Shown piece by piece: positions 1 through 7,725 of a stretch of DNA of 64,000 nucleotides. The stretch covers positions 1 to 64,000 of the forward strand of contig DATDIX010000089.1 of assembly GCA_036520835.1 (NCBI GenBank). The letters run 5' to 3'. This DNA is from VBAT01 sp036520835 (lineage in GTDB: Bacteria; Bacteroidota; Bacteroidia; Chitinophagales; Chitinophagaceae). Position 1 is the first letter of the stretch. Each line of letters begins with the position of its first letter. The notes under the pieces were generated by a model. That model was not told where the DNA came from and did no database searches. It was given only the letters and a program-made list of their open reading frames with translations. Made by a program: the position numbers and the translations under genes.

Positions 1-1048
1 AGATGTCAATGAAGGGAACGTAGTAAAAGACTTCACTTACGTTTTCTCTACCGGGCCTTCTATCGATTCACTGACTTTCAGCGGCAATGTATTGGTGGCA
101 GAATCCGGGAAACCGGACTCAACACTTACGGTGATGCTTCATAAGAACAGCGATGACTCCATAGTAATGAAAGAACGTCCGAGGTATATTGCCAAACTGG
201 ACGGCAAAGGGAATTTCACTTTCCGGAACCTGCCACCGGGTATTTTTTATGTATACGCCCTGAAAGATGATACGAGGTTATACCGCTACAATCCAAAACA
301 ATTATTTGCTTTTGCCGACTCGCCGGTGGTGGTGCAGCAAACTACTTCTCCTAAAACATTATATGCATATACAGCAAAAGCTGCAGAAACGACAACAACT
401 TCACCTGCAACCACAACCCCGAAAAGTGCTGCCGATAAGCGTTTAAAATTTCAAACAACTATTAACAGCAACAAACATGACCTGCTGAAAAAATTCAACA
501 TCACGTTTGAAAGACCCTTGCGGCAGTTTGATTCAGCAAAAGTCCGTTTTGTTACCGACACGGTCTATTCACCGGTAAACGGATACAGCTGGACCATGGA
601 CAGTACGCGGAAAAAAATAACATTGAACTACGCCTGGCAGGAAAACACTTTGTATCATTTTATCGTTCAGAAAGATTTTGCCACCGATACATTGGGGCAA
701 CAAATATTAAGAGCAGATACGGTTAGTTTCGTGACCATGAAGAATGCCGACTATGGCAAACTTGCCATCCGCTTCCGCAATCTCGATCTTTCAACCAATC
801 CCGTATTACAGTTTGTGCAGTCAGAGGCCGTGGTCAGTTCATTTCCCTTAACGGCAGCAACTTTTACCGAGGCTCTTTTTCCGCCCGGGGAATACCAGTT
901 ACGCATACTTTATGACGCTAACAGGAATGGCCTATGGGATCCCGGCGATTTTTTTGGCAAACATATCCAGCCGGAAAGAGTAAAACCGGTTGAACGCCGC
1001 ATCAATGTAAAGCCAAACTGGGAAAACCAGATGGAAGTAAACTTATAA
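1..1048 (+). CDS. Ig-like (Big_5-type) domain protein, 3' part only
   Basis: The frame is open from base 2 and stops at 1048, so the true start lies left of the window; the first in-frame ATG (92) is internal. The visible part reads as beta-rich modules: the end of one Ig-like domain (VFSTGPSIDSL), a carboxypeptidase-regulatory-like segment (GKGNFTFRNLPPGIFYVYAL), a Thr/Pro/Ala-rich linker near bases 395-430, then a second Ig-like domain and a C-terminal module ending LRILYDANRNGLWDPGDF. This resembles the Bacteroidota envelope proteins usually annotated 'Ig-like domain-containing protein'. No catalytic motif is visible. It probably acts in the cell envelope, but that rests on the domain type because the signal peptide is outside the window. 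It ends 87 bp before recR. Confidence 0.7.
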   Translation, partial: DVNEGNVVKDFTYVFSTGPSIDSLTFSGNVLVAESGKPDSTLTVMLHKNSDDSIVMKERPRYIAKLDGKGNFTFRNLPPGIFYVYALKDDTRLYRYNPKQLFAFADSPVVVQQTTSPKTLYAYTAKAAETTTTSPATTTPKSAADKRLKFQTTINSNKHDLLKKFNITFERPLRQFDSAKVRFVTDTVYSPVNGYSWTMDSTRKKITLNYAWQENTLYHFIVQKDFATDTLGQQILRADTVSFVTMKNADYGKLAIRFRNLDLSTNPVLQFVQSEAVVSSFPLTAATFTEALFPPGEYQLRILYDANRNGLWDPGDFFGKHIQPERVKPVERRINVKPNWENQMEVNL

Positions 1049-1098
1049 AATTGGACCTGCCCGCCAGGAATATAAGCCATAGAAAAGTAGCTATCCCC

Positions 1099-1131
1099 TT
1101 GCTCTGAGCTCAAAACACATAGCTATCTTTG
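1099..1131 (+). promoter_or_regulatory. Bacteroidota-type promoter of recR, probably leaderless
   Basis: A TTG at 1099-1101 and a perfect TAnnTTTG box (TATCTTTG, 1124-1131) are separated by 22 bp. The last G of the box is only four bases from the recR ATG at 1136, so a start about 5 bp after the box would put the transcript 5' end at or next to the start codon. The consensus match is seen; leaderless transcription is inferred. Confidence 0.55.
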
Positions 1132-1135
1132 CGGC

Positions 1136-1753
1136 ATGCAATTCTCTTCTGCCTTACTGGAAAATGCTGTGAACGAATTTGCCAAACTGCCCGGTATTGG
1201 TAAAAAAACAGCTTTGCGATTAGTGCTGCATTTACTAAAACAAAATACCGGTGAGGTTCAGCAATTCAGCGATGTGATGGCCCGTATGCGCAGTGAAATA
1301 AAGTTTTGCCAGCGTTGCTTCAATGTGGCCGATGCAGATATCTGTTCCATCTGCGCCAACAGTATGCGCAAACAGGAGATCCTTTGCGTGGTGGAGAATA
1401 TCCGTGATGTGATCGCCATTGAAAGCACCCAGCAATTCAACGGCACTTACCATGTACTGGGTGGTGTCATTTCACCATTGGATGGTATCGGGCCCGACCA
1501 GTTAACAATAGAATCACTGGTGAACCGGGTACATAAAGAAAGGACCGAAGAACTCATATTTGCACTTAATCCTACCATACAGGGCGATACGACCATCTAT
1601 TATATACAGAAGAAACTGCAGCCCTATAGCCTGCGCATCACTACTATTGCCCGCGGTATTGCCTTTGGTGGTGAACTGGAATATGCCGATGAATTAACAT
1701 TGGGAAGAAGCCTGCAAAACAGGATGCCCATTGAAAAATATGTCAGCCATTAA
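1136..1753 (+). CDS. recR: Recombination mediator protein RecR
   Basis: RecR (205 aa, normal length) works with RecO/RecF to load RecA on gapped DNA. The N-terminal helix-hairpin-helix is seen (LPGIGKKTALRLVLHL, about residues 18-33), followed by the four-cysteine zinc finger (CQRCFNVADADICSICANS, about residues 58-76) and a Toprim domain (ILCVVENIRDVIAIE and the conserved YHVLGGVISPLDGIGP). The C-terminal segment TTIARGIAFGGELEYADELTL is also typical. The ATG at 1136 sits four bases after a perfect promoter box, which supports this start and suggests a leaderless message. No obvious operon partner is adjacent. Confidence 0.97.
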   Translation: MQFSSALLENAVNEFAKLPGIGKKTALRLVLHLLKQNTGEVQQFSDVMARMRSEIKFCQRCFNVADADICSICANSMRKQEILCVVENIRDVIAIESTQQFNGTYHVLGGVISPLDGIGPDQLTIESLVNRVHKERTEELIFALNPTIQGDTTIYYIQKKLQPYSLRITTIARGIAFGGELEYADELTLGRSLQNRMPIEKYVSH

Positions 1754-1831
1754 GTCCCTTTCCCCGGGCCCCGGAAGCTGCCGGGACGGGCTGAGACCCT
1801 TTTGCTATTATCAATACTTATTGTAGCTTTG

Positions 1832-1844
1832 CCGCCACAGGCGG
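1832..1844. repeat. 13-bp palindrome CCGCCACAGGCGG
   Basis: Perfect five-base arms with a three-base centre. The same element occurs in the opposite orientation at 8520-8532, where the shared identity extends to 16 bases (AATCCGCCTGTGGCGG). Both copies lie between genes. Confidence 0.6.
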
Positions 1845-2047
1845 ATTTGTTTATTGTTCGGCCTGAAACCCTGATACACTGAGTTTACCGAAGTGTCGAA
1901 GGGAACTGAACTAATAAACGTCAACGAAACTCCACTTAAGGTTTCCCAACGTTTATATAGTTCAATTGTTGTAATGATGTAACCAGCGGCATTAACACAG
2001 ATAAACTGTTGTTGCGACGCTCCTTTCATCGTTCGGTAATTCTGTTC

Positions 2048-2079
2048 AGCTGTTAGCTATCAGCTAATGGCTAACAGCT
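2048..2079. repeat. TAGC-type inverted repeat upstream of metH
   Basis: AGCTGTTAGC (2048-2057) and its exact complement GCTAACAGCT (2070-2079) flank a 12-base centre that also contains AGCTAAT. The arms belong to the same family as the longer element between rpsB and rpsI (16242-16332). It ends 13 bp before the metH start codon, so it would fold in the 5' leader of a metH transcript. Confidence 0.6.
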
Positions 2080-2092
2080 AAAAACAAATAAT

Positions 2093-3106
2093 ATGAACAT
2101 CAGACAAGCACTCGAAAAACGCATTCTCATCATTGATGGTGCTATGGGTACCATGATCCAGAAACATAAACCCACTGAGGTCACTTACCGGGGAGAACGT
2201 TTCAAAAACTGGCATCTCGATGTTAAGAATAACAGCGATATCCTCAACCTTACCCAACCGGGTATCATCGAAGGCATTCATCGTCAATATCTCGAAGCAG
2301 GTGCTGATATTATTGAGACCAACACCTTTGCTGCAACGGTTATTGCCCAGGCAGATTTTGAGCTGGAGGCCTATGCATACGAAATGAATGTGGAAGGCGC
2401 CAGGATAGCCAGGAAAGCTGCTGACGATTATACTGCAAAGGATCCTTCCAAACCACGTTTTGTGGCTGGCGCTATCGGGCCATTGAACAAAACATTGTCC
2501 TTATCGCCTGATGTAAACAATCCCGGTTACCGTGCTGTAACATTTGACGAAGTAATGAGTGCCTATTACGAACAGGTAAAAGGATTGGTGGAAGGCGGCG
2601 TAGATACTTTACTGATAGAAACTATATTCGACACATTAAATGCCAAAGGAGCCATCTTTGCCATCAAGAAATATTTTCGTGATACGAAGAAGGAACCGCT
2701 TCCGGTTATGATCAGCGGAACGATCACCGACGCCTCCGGCAGAACATTAAGCGGGCAGACCCTGGAAGCATTCTATACTTCTGTTATGCATGCAAAACCA
2801 TTAAGCGTTGGCCTGAATTGTGCACTCGGGGCTAAAGAAATGCGTCCGCATATTGAAGAATTATCACAGATCGCCAGTTGCTATGTATCGGCTTATCCCA
2901 ATGCCGGCCTGCCAAATGCCATGGGCGAATATGATGAAAGACCTGAAGATACCGGTCATTACCTGGAAGAATGGGCCAAAGAAGGATTTGTGAATATAGT
3001 AGGCGGCTGCTGCGGCACCACGCCGGACCATATCAGGCATATTGCAGAGCATGTAAAGAATATCAAACCAAGACAATTACCCGTAGTGGAAAAGGAACTC
3101 GTATGA
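2093..3106 (+). CDS. metH: Methionine synthase, homocysteine-binding subunit (split MetH N-terminal half)
   Basis: The 337-aa protein is the homocysteine S-methyltransferase module that forms the first third of cobalamin-dependent MetH. It starts with the family signature (ILIIDGAMGTMIQ) and has EAGADIIETNTF, the zinc-ligand cysteine in VGLNCALG, and the paired cysteines in GGCCGTTPDHI near the C terminus. The pterin, B12 and activation domains are not here but in the gene at 3202. The stop codon overlaps the ATG of a 32-codon ORF (ATGA), which abuts the second half, so the three are almost certainly co-transcribed and translationally coupled. Both halves keep all key residues, so this is a two-subunit enzyme rather than a frameshifted gene. 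A 'homocysteine S-methyltransferase family protein' next to 'methionine synthase' is, to my knowledge, a common arrangement in Bacteroidota. Confidence 0.93.
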   Translation: MNIRQALEKRILIIDGAMGTMIQKHKPTEVTYRGERFKNWHLDVKNNSDILNLTQPGIIEGIHRQYLEAGADIIETNTFAATVIAQADFELEAYAYEMNVEGARIARKAADDYTAKDPSKPRFVAGAIGPLNKTLSLSPDVNNPGYRAVTFDEVMSAYYEQVKGLVEGGVDTLLIETIFDTLNAKGAIFAIKKYFRDTKKEPLPVMISGTITDASGRTLSGQTLEAFYTSVMHAKPLSVGLNCALGAKEMRPHIEELSQIASCYVSAYPNAGLPNAMGEYDERPEDTGHYLEEWAKEGFVNIVGGCCGTTPDHIRHIAEHVKNIKPRQLPVVEKELV

Positions 3107-3201
3107 CAACTGCCAATATCTTATTAGTTATATCCATACTTATACTTGTTGTAAACAACTTTTCATTCATCAAAAAGTTGTTTGTAAAAAAGTCTTCATA
3201 A
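3103..3201 (+). CDS. 32-aa predicted membrane micro-protein between the metH halves
   Basis: The peptide starts MTTANILLVISILILVV, a hydrophobic helix covering about residues 4-17, and ends in a basic tail with KKLFVKKSS. Its ATG overlaps the stop of the upstream metH half by four bases, and its TAA is directly followed by the ATG of the downstream half with no gap, which is tight coupling on both sides. I do not recognise a family. It could be a real small membrane protein, for example one bringing the split enzyme to the membrane, or only a translated linker that hands ribosomes to the second gene. The hydrophobic helix plus basic flank fits a single-pass protein with its C terminus inside. 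It is too short for most gene callers. Confidence 0.5.
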   Translation: MTTANILLVISILILVVNNFSFIKKLFVKKSS

Positions 3202-5961
3202 ATGCAGGACACCATTGTTATTAAGCCATACTTACGCCTTTCAGGATTAGAACCCCTTGTCGTCAGGCCTGAAACCAACTTTATCAATGTGGGTGAACGA
3301 ACCAATGTTACCGGTTCTAAAAAATTTGCCCGGCTTATTAAAGAGAATAAGTATGAAGAGGCCTTAAGTGTAGCCCGCCAGCAGGTAGAGAATGGCGCAC
3401 AGGTACTGGACGTGAATATGGATGATGCTTTACTGGAAGGCGTGCAGGCCATGACCACTTTCCTCAATCTTGTACAGAGTGAGCCGGATATAGCGAAGAT
3501 CCCGATCATGATCGATAGCTCTAAGTTCGAGATCATCGAAGCAGGTTTGAAATGTGTGCAGGGAAAGTGCATTGTGAATTCTATCTCCATGAAAGAAGGA
3601 GAAGCGAAGTTCATTGAACAGGCGATCATCTGCCAGAGCTATGGCGCTTCCGTTATTGTGATGGCTTTTGATGAAAAAGGGCAGGCAGACACAAAGCAAC
3701 GTAAAGTAGAAATCTGCCACCGGGCTTATAAGATATTGACTGAACAGGTGGGCTACGATCCGCAGGATATCATTTTTGACCCCAACATATTTGCTATTGC
3801 CACGGGTTTGGAGGAACATAATAACTACGGCGTTGATTTTATTGAAGCCACAAAAGAAATAAAAGAACTGATGCCGCTGACCAAGGTCAGTGGTGGCGTC
3901 AGCAATCTTTCCTTTTCATTCCGCGGCAATGAACATGTAAGGGAAGCCATGCACTCCGTTTTTCTTTACTATGCTATTAAAGCGGGCATGGATATGGGAA
4001 TTGTGAATGCCGGGCAGTTGGTGGTGTATGATGAAATTGAGCCGGGATTAAAAAAACTATGTGAAGATGTAATTCTCAACCGTGACAATGACAACAATGA
4101 AGCCACGGAAAAACTGATCGCCTTTGCAGAAACAGTAAAAGCCAAAGGCAAAGAAAACATAAAAGATGAGGCCTGGAGAAATTCATCAGTGGAAGAACGG
4201 CTGAAACATTCGCTGGTAAATGGTATCACCGACTATATTGACGCTGACACCGAAGAAGCCCGCCAGAAATATCCCCAGCCGTTGGATGTGATCGAAGGTC
4301 CTTTAATGGATGGCATGAATGTGGTAGGCGATCTCTTTGGTTCAGGTAAAATGTTTTTACCGCAGGTAGTAAAATCAGCGAGGGTGATGAAAAAGTCGGT
4401 GGCGGTTCTCACTCCTTATATTGAAGCTGAAAAGGAATTAAGAAAACAAGCCCATTTAGCAGCAGGCACTACCAATGAAGAGACAGCCGGTGCAGCTAAA
4501 ATTTTATTGGCAACAGTGAAAGGAGATGTGCATGATATCGGTAAAAATATTGTAGGCGTTGTATTGGGCTGTAACGGTTACGATATTGTTGACCTGGGCG
4601 TAATGGTACCGACGGATAAAATATTGGATACTGCTGAAAAAGAAAAAGCAGATATCATTGGCCTGAGTGGTTTGATCACCCCTTCATTGGATGAGATGGT
4701 GCATGTGGCGCATGAAATGAAACGCCGGGGAATGAAACAACCTTTGCTGATCGGTGGCGCTACTACATCCAGGATGCACACCGCCGTAAAGATCGCCCCG
4801 CAGTATGATAATGGTGTGGTACATGTACTGGATGCATCAAGAAGCGTAACCGTTGCCGGATCCTTACTTAATGCTGAACAAAAACCCGAATTGCTCAACT
4901 CCATCAAAACAGAATATACCAAACTGGCGATTGATTTCGCCAATAAGAAAACGGTAAAGGAGTATTTATCTTTTAAAGCGGCACAGGAAAATAAAGTAAA
5001 GATCATCTGGGATAATTACACACCTCCTGTTCCGGCTTTTACCGGAACAAAAATATTCAACGACCATGATCTTTCGGAGATCAGGAAATATATTGACTGG
5101 CAACCCTTCTTTATTGCCTGGGAAATGCATGGAAAATTTCCGCAAATATTAAGCGATGCAGTGATAGGCAAGGAAGCTACTAAGCTCTACAACGATGCCA
5201 ATGCTTTATTAGATAAACTTATAGCAGAAAAATGGCTTTCTGCACAAGGTGTTATCGGTTTTTGGGAAGCAAATACTACCGCTGCTGATACGATCGAAGT
5301 CAAAAATAAAAAATCAACAATCAAACTTGAATCGCTCCGGCAGCAGATCAAAAAAGCGCCTGGCCAGCCCAATTTAAGTCTTGCCGATTTTATTAAGCCT
5401 ATTCAAACAACGGGGTCTTCTAAAGTCTCCCCTAACGGGGGAGATTTAGAGGGGGCCGATCATATCGGCGCTTTCTCTGTAACGATACAAGGTATCGAAT
5501 CGCATATCAAAAAGTTTGAAGCTGCCCACGACGATTATAATAAGATCACCTTGCAGGCCCTCGCAGATCGTTTAGCCGAGGCCTTTGCTGAATTGCTGCA
5601 CGAAAAAGTAAGAAAAGAATACTGGGGATATGTAAAAGACGAGAACCTGAGTAATGAAGACCTGATCAAGGAACAATACGTTGGCATCCGTCCGGCACCA
5701 GGTTATCCCGCCTGCCCCGACCATACAGAGAAATATAAATTGTTTGATCTGCTGGGCGGAAAAGAAAATACAGGTATCACATTAACTGAATCGTTAGCCA
5801 TGTTCCCTGCCTCCTCTGTTTGCGGCTGGTATTTCAGTCACCCGCAAAGCCAGTATTTTGGCGTGGGTAAGATACAGCCTGACCAGTTAGATGATTATGT
5901 GCAACGAAAAGGAATGAGCAAGGAGGAAATGACAAGGTGGTTAAGACCTGTGCTGGAGTAA
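3202..5961 (+). CDS. metH: Methionine synthase, pterin/B12/activation subunit (split MetH C-terminal part)
   Basis: This 919-aa protein supplies the rest of MetH: methyltetrahydrofolate-binding domain (starts near NVGERTNVTGSKKF; ends near SGGVSNLSFSFRG), B12 cap (GPLMDGMNVVGDLFGSGKM), B12-binding Rossmann domain with the cobalt-ligand motif DVHDIGKN, and the AdoMet-dependent activation domain (RPAPGYPACPDH near residue 832). With the 337-aa partner the total is about the length of one-chain MetH. It transfers methyl groups from methyl-THF to homocysteine through cobalamin. Residues 738-752, in the linker before the activation domain, are encoded by a palindromic repeat (see 5419-5450) and look like an in-frame insertion in a loop. 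No riboswitch was recognised upstream of the operon. Confidence 0.95.
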   Translation: MQDTIVIKPYLRLSGLEPLVVRPETNFINVGERTNVTGSKKFARLIKENKYEEALSVARQQVENGAQVLDVNMDDALLEGVQAMTTFLNLVQSEPDIAKIPIMIDSSKFEIIEAGLKCVQGKCIVNSISMKEGEAKFIEQAIICQSYGASVIVMAFDEKGQADTKQRKVEICHRAYKILTEQVGYDPQDIIFDPNIFAIATGLEEHNNYGVDFIEATKEIKELMPLTKVSGGVSNLSFSFRGNEHVREAMHSVFLYYAIKAGMDMGIVNAGQLVVYDEIEPGLKKLCEDVILNRDNDNNEATEKLIAFAETVKAKGKENIKDEAWRNSSVEERLKHSLVNGITDYIDADTEEARQKYPQPLDVIEGPLMDGMNVVGDLFGSGKMFLPQVVKSARVMKKSVAVLTPYIEAEKELRKQAHLAAGTTNEETAGAAKILLATVKGDVHDIGKNIVGVVLGCNGYDIVDLGVMVPTDKILDTAEKEKADIIGLSGLITPSLDEMVHVAHEMKRRGMKQPLLIGGATTSRMHTAVKIAPQYDNGVVHVLDASRSVTVAGSLLNAEQKPELLNSIKTEYTKLAIDFANKKTVKEYLSFKAAQENKVKIIWDNYTPPVPAFTGTKIFNDHDLSEIRKYIDWQPFFIAWEMHGKFPQILSDAVIGKEATKLYNDANALLDKLIAEKWLSAQGVIGFWEANTTAADTIEVKNKKSTIKLESLRQQIKKAPGQPNLSLADFIKPIQTTGSSKVSPNGGDLEGADHIGAFSVTIQGIESHIKKFEAAHDDYNKITLQALADRLAEAFAELLHEKVRKEYWGYVKDENLSNEDLIKEQYVGIRPAPGYPACPDHTEKYKLFDLLGGKENTGITLTESLAMFPASSVCGWYFSHPQSQYFGVGKIQPDQLDDYVQRKGMSKEEMTRWLRPVLE
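5419..5450. repeat. Palindromic repeat inserted in frame in metH
   Basis: TCTAAA-G-TCTCCCC, a five-base loop TAACG, and GGGGAGA-TTTAGA form a 13-bp stem with one bulge. The core CCCCTAACGGGG closely matches the CCCCTAAAGGGG elements in the tsf-rpsB spacer (15252-15263, 15315-15326). Within metH it encodes a Ser/Pro/Gly-rich stretch at a domain boundary, leaving the frame intact. Confidence 0.65.
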
Positions 5962-6002
5962 GATCTCATTCCACCTATACTGCCTCCATACTTAATGATC
6001 AT

Positions 6003-6974
6003 TTACTTTCCTGCGCAGGGATCCGTAAATGTTGTCTCCGGTTTTTCCAACGGTGTATTGGTCTGTGCCAGTCGTTGGGCGCCTGTATTCGCAGGGCAGG
6101 CAATAGTGCCTACCGCATTATAGATCACCTGTCCTTTCGTATCAGGAACATATATCTGCACTTTGGTTCTTGAATAGCCGGAAGGAAAATAACGGATATA
6201 ATATCCGCCGGGGTGCAGGCTCCACATTCCTTTTTTAACATCGCTGCGGTCAACTGTAGCCATGCCAGCAAGTATGGCATAGCGTTCAAAATCTTCATAG
6301 CTGTCCACACCTGTTTCTACCAACCTGCGGATATTGTTTTCGGCTTCCATTACTTGTTGCACGGCCGGTGGCACATCAACCAATCCTTGTTTGAGCGCCT
6401 CTCCTCCTATTGTTTCCGCATAACCACCATTCAATTTAACGATCTGGTCTGGCGTCAGCAACAAACTGCTTACTACTTTCAGTTTGCCGGAAAGGTTTTT
6501 AAACTTAGCCCTTGCGATGATGGCCCATAACAGCATCTGCACATCTCTCTGTGGCACTTCCGCGTGTTTGGCCGCATGGTTTTCCAGGATAGCATTCACG
6601 ATGTCATCCATCTTTCCTTTTGTAGGAGCAAACATATAACCATCACCTTCGCTGGGGCCGTGTGTACCGGCCTTCAGGCAGTAACTCATATTTGTCATTT
6701 CGTAATAACCGGGACATAAAACAAACCCTCCTTTCTCTGCTGCTTTCATTTTATACAGGGGGATATATGTTTTATCGTTGCCAAATGATTCCGGCATTGA
6801 TCCTTCCATTTTCGTATCATCTTTGAAATTAGTGGTGATGGGCGGCGGCTTTTTAAGCAGGGAGGTAACCGGGCTTTTTTCGCCGAGTACTTTATCTGTT
6901 ATTCCCTTGAACTGGGATGATGCAAACAGGCAAAAACTAAATATGGCAACGAACAGTAAAAAGCTTTTTTTCAT
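6003..6974 (-). CDS. Secreted protein of unknown function, possible thioester-like domain
   Basis: This 323-aa protein has a signal peptide (MKKSFLLFVAIFSFCLFASS). I do not recognise the family with certainty. The central part reads SYCLKAGTHGPSEGDGYMFA with Cys99, then an isoleucine-rich helix (DDIVNAILENHA), then DVQMLLWAII with Gln146. A Cys in a YC[LI] motif, then an I..IL helix, then Q...W is the layout of the thioester domains of Gram-positive adhesins (PF08341), so an internal Cys-Gln thioester is conceivable, but this is a weak pattern match. The C-terminal third has a beta-rich segment (GMWSLHPGGYYIRYFPSGYS) and ends in PCAGK. It is convergent with metH, 41 bp away, and stands alone. 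Confidence 0.6.
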   Translation of the reverse strand: MKKSFLLFVAIFSFCLFASSQFKGITDKVLGEKSPVTSLLKKPPPITTNFKDDTKMEGSMPESFGNDKTYIPLYKMKAAEKGGFVLCPGYYEMTNMSYCLKAGTHGPSEGDGYMFAPTKGKMDDIVNAILENHAAKHAEVPQRDVQMLLWAIIARAKFKNLSGKLKVVSSLLLTPDQIVKLNGGYAETIGGEALKQGLVDVPPAVQQVMEAENNIRRLVETGVDSYEDFERYAILAGMATVDRSDVKKGMWSLHPGGYYIRYFPSGYSRTKVQIYVPDTKGQVIYNAVGTIACPANTGAQRLAQTNTPLEKPETTFTDPCAGK

Positions 6975-7027
6975 ACTGCAGTATTTGAGGTCTTCTAAAT
7001 TAGCATATTCAGGGATTCCAATCCAAA

Positions 7028-7651
7028 TCAGGTTTTCCCTTCCGGCAAAATACCAAGTTGCATTAATTTGGTTTTAAGTTGCACGGGGGATTCAAAATGT
7101 ATTGAGGTAATTCCCAGGGCTTCGGCCGCTTTAACGTTTCGCAGGCTATCATCAATAAACAAAGCTTCTGCAGGATTCACCCGGTAGCGATCCAGCAGCC
7201 GGTGATAAAATTCCGGAAAAGGTTTCCTTGTTTTCTCTTCACCGCTTACCACCCGGCCATCGAACCAATGCAAAAAATTATAACGGACCAGTGCAATATC
7301 AAAAAGCCCGGCCTGCCAGTTGGTCAATGCATAGATCTTATACTTTTTGCTTTCTTTCAATTCGCGGAATATTTCTACGGACCCGTGTATCGGGCTTTTC
7401 AGCATTTCTGTCCAACGGCCATAAAAGTCACGGATCGGTTGTTCCCACCCGGGAAATTTTTTTATTAACTCTTCTGTGGCCTCTACAATGGATCTTCCTT
7501 CATCCTGCTTTTCATTCCAGTCAGGGGTACAGATATGTTCGAAGAAATAATCCCTTTTTTCTTCCGAATCAAAATAGTTACGGTAGACATGCATCGGGCT
7601 CCAGTCAACCAGTACATTGCCCAGGTCGAAAATGATCGTATTAACAGCCAT
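7028..7651 (-). CDS. HAD-superfamily hydrolase, YihX-like
   Basis: 207 aa, full length for HAD subfamily IA. Motif I is IIFDLGNVLVDW near residue 10, with the nucleophile Asp in a DLGN context as in YihX-type sugar phosphatases. Motif II is YALTNW, motif III includes the lysine of EKTRKPFPEFY, and motif IV is LFIDDSLRNVKAA. It is cytoplasmic, with no signal peptide. The likely activity is dephosphorylation of a small phosphorylated metabolite such as a sugar phosphate; the substrate cannot be read from the sequence. It is the second of three minus-strand genes with gaps of 53 and 74 bp on either side, and no functional link to them is evident. Confidence 0.9.
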   Translation of the reverse strand: MAVNTIIFDLGNVLVDWSPMHVYRNYFDSEEKRDYFFEHICTPDWNEKQDEGRSIVEATEELIKKFPGWEQPIRDFYGRWTEMLKSPIHGSVEIFRELKESKKYKIYALTNWQAGLFDIALVRYNFLHWFDGRVVSGEEKTRKPFPEFYHRLLDRYRVNPAEALFIDDSLRNVKAAEALGITSIHFESPVQLKTKLMQLGILPEGKT

Positions 7652-7725
7652 ATTATTTTACAGGTGTTTTAAAACCCGGCAAACCTACTGAAAAAACAAG
7701 CGGTTTCCGGTTTGTTATTACAGGT

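Larger units (their letters stand above)
1754..2092. other. recR-metH intergenic region, rich in short inverted repeats
   Basis: This 339-bp gap has no convincing gene. A GC-rich stretch at about 1765-1804 contains the hairpin CCCGG-AAGCTG-CCGGG (1770-1785) and ends in CCCTTTT, and may terminate recR. It is followed by the CCGCC-ACA-GGCGG palindrome (1832-1844), a segment with GAAGTGTCGAAGGG (1890-1903) resembling dispersed intergenic repeats, and the TAGC-type inverted repeat at 2048-2079. I do not see a recognisable riboswitch ahead of metH. Confidence 0.5.

Noticed and set aside
1765..1804. GGGCTGAGACCC before metH, resembling the CTGAGA stretch of TPP riboswitches
   Set aside because: The other conserved blocks of the TPP aptamer (GAACCTGATC and the closing helix) are missing and metH is not a usual TPP target; more likely a GC-rich terminator of recR.
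2093..5961. metH as a pseudogene broken by frameshift
   Set aside because: Both parts begin and end at domain borders, keep all catalytic residues and are joined by tight coupling; the split looks functional.
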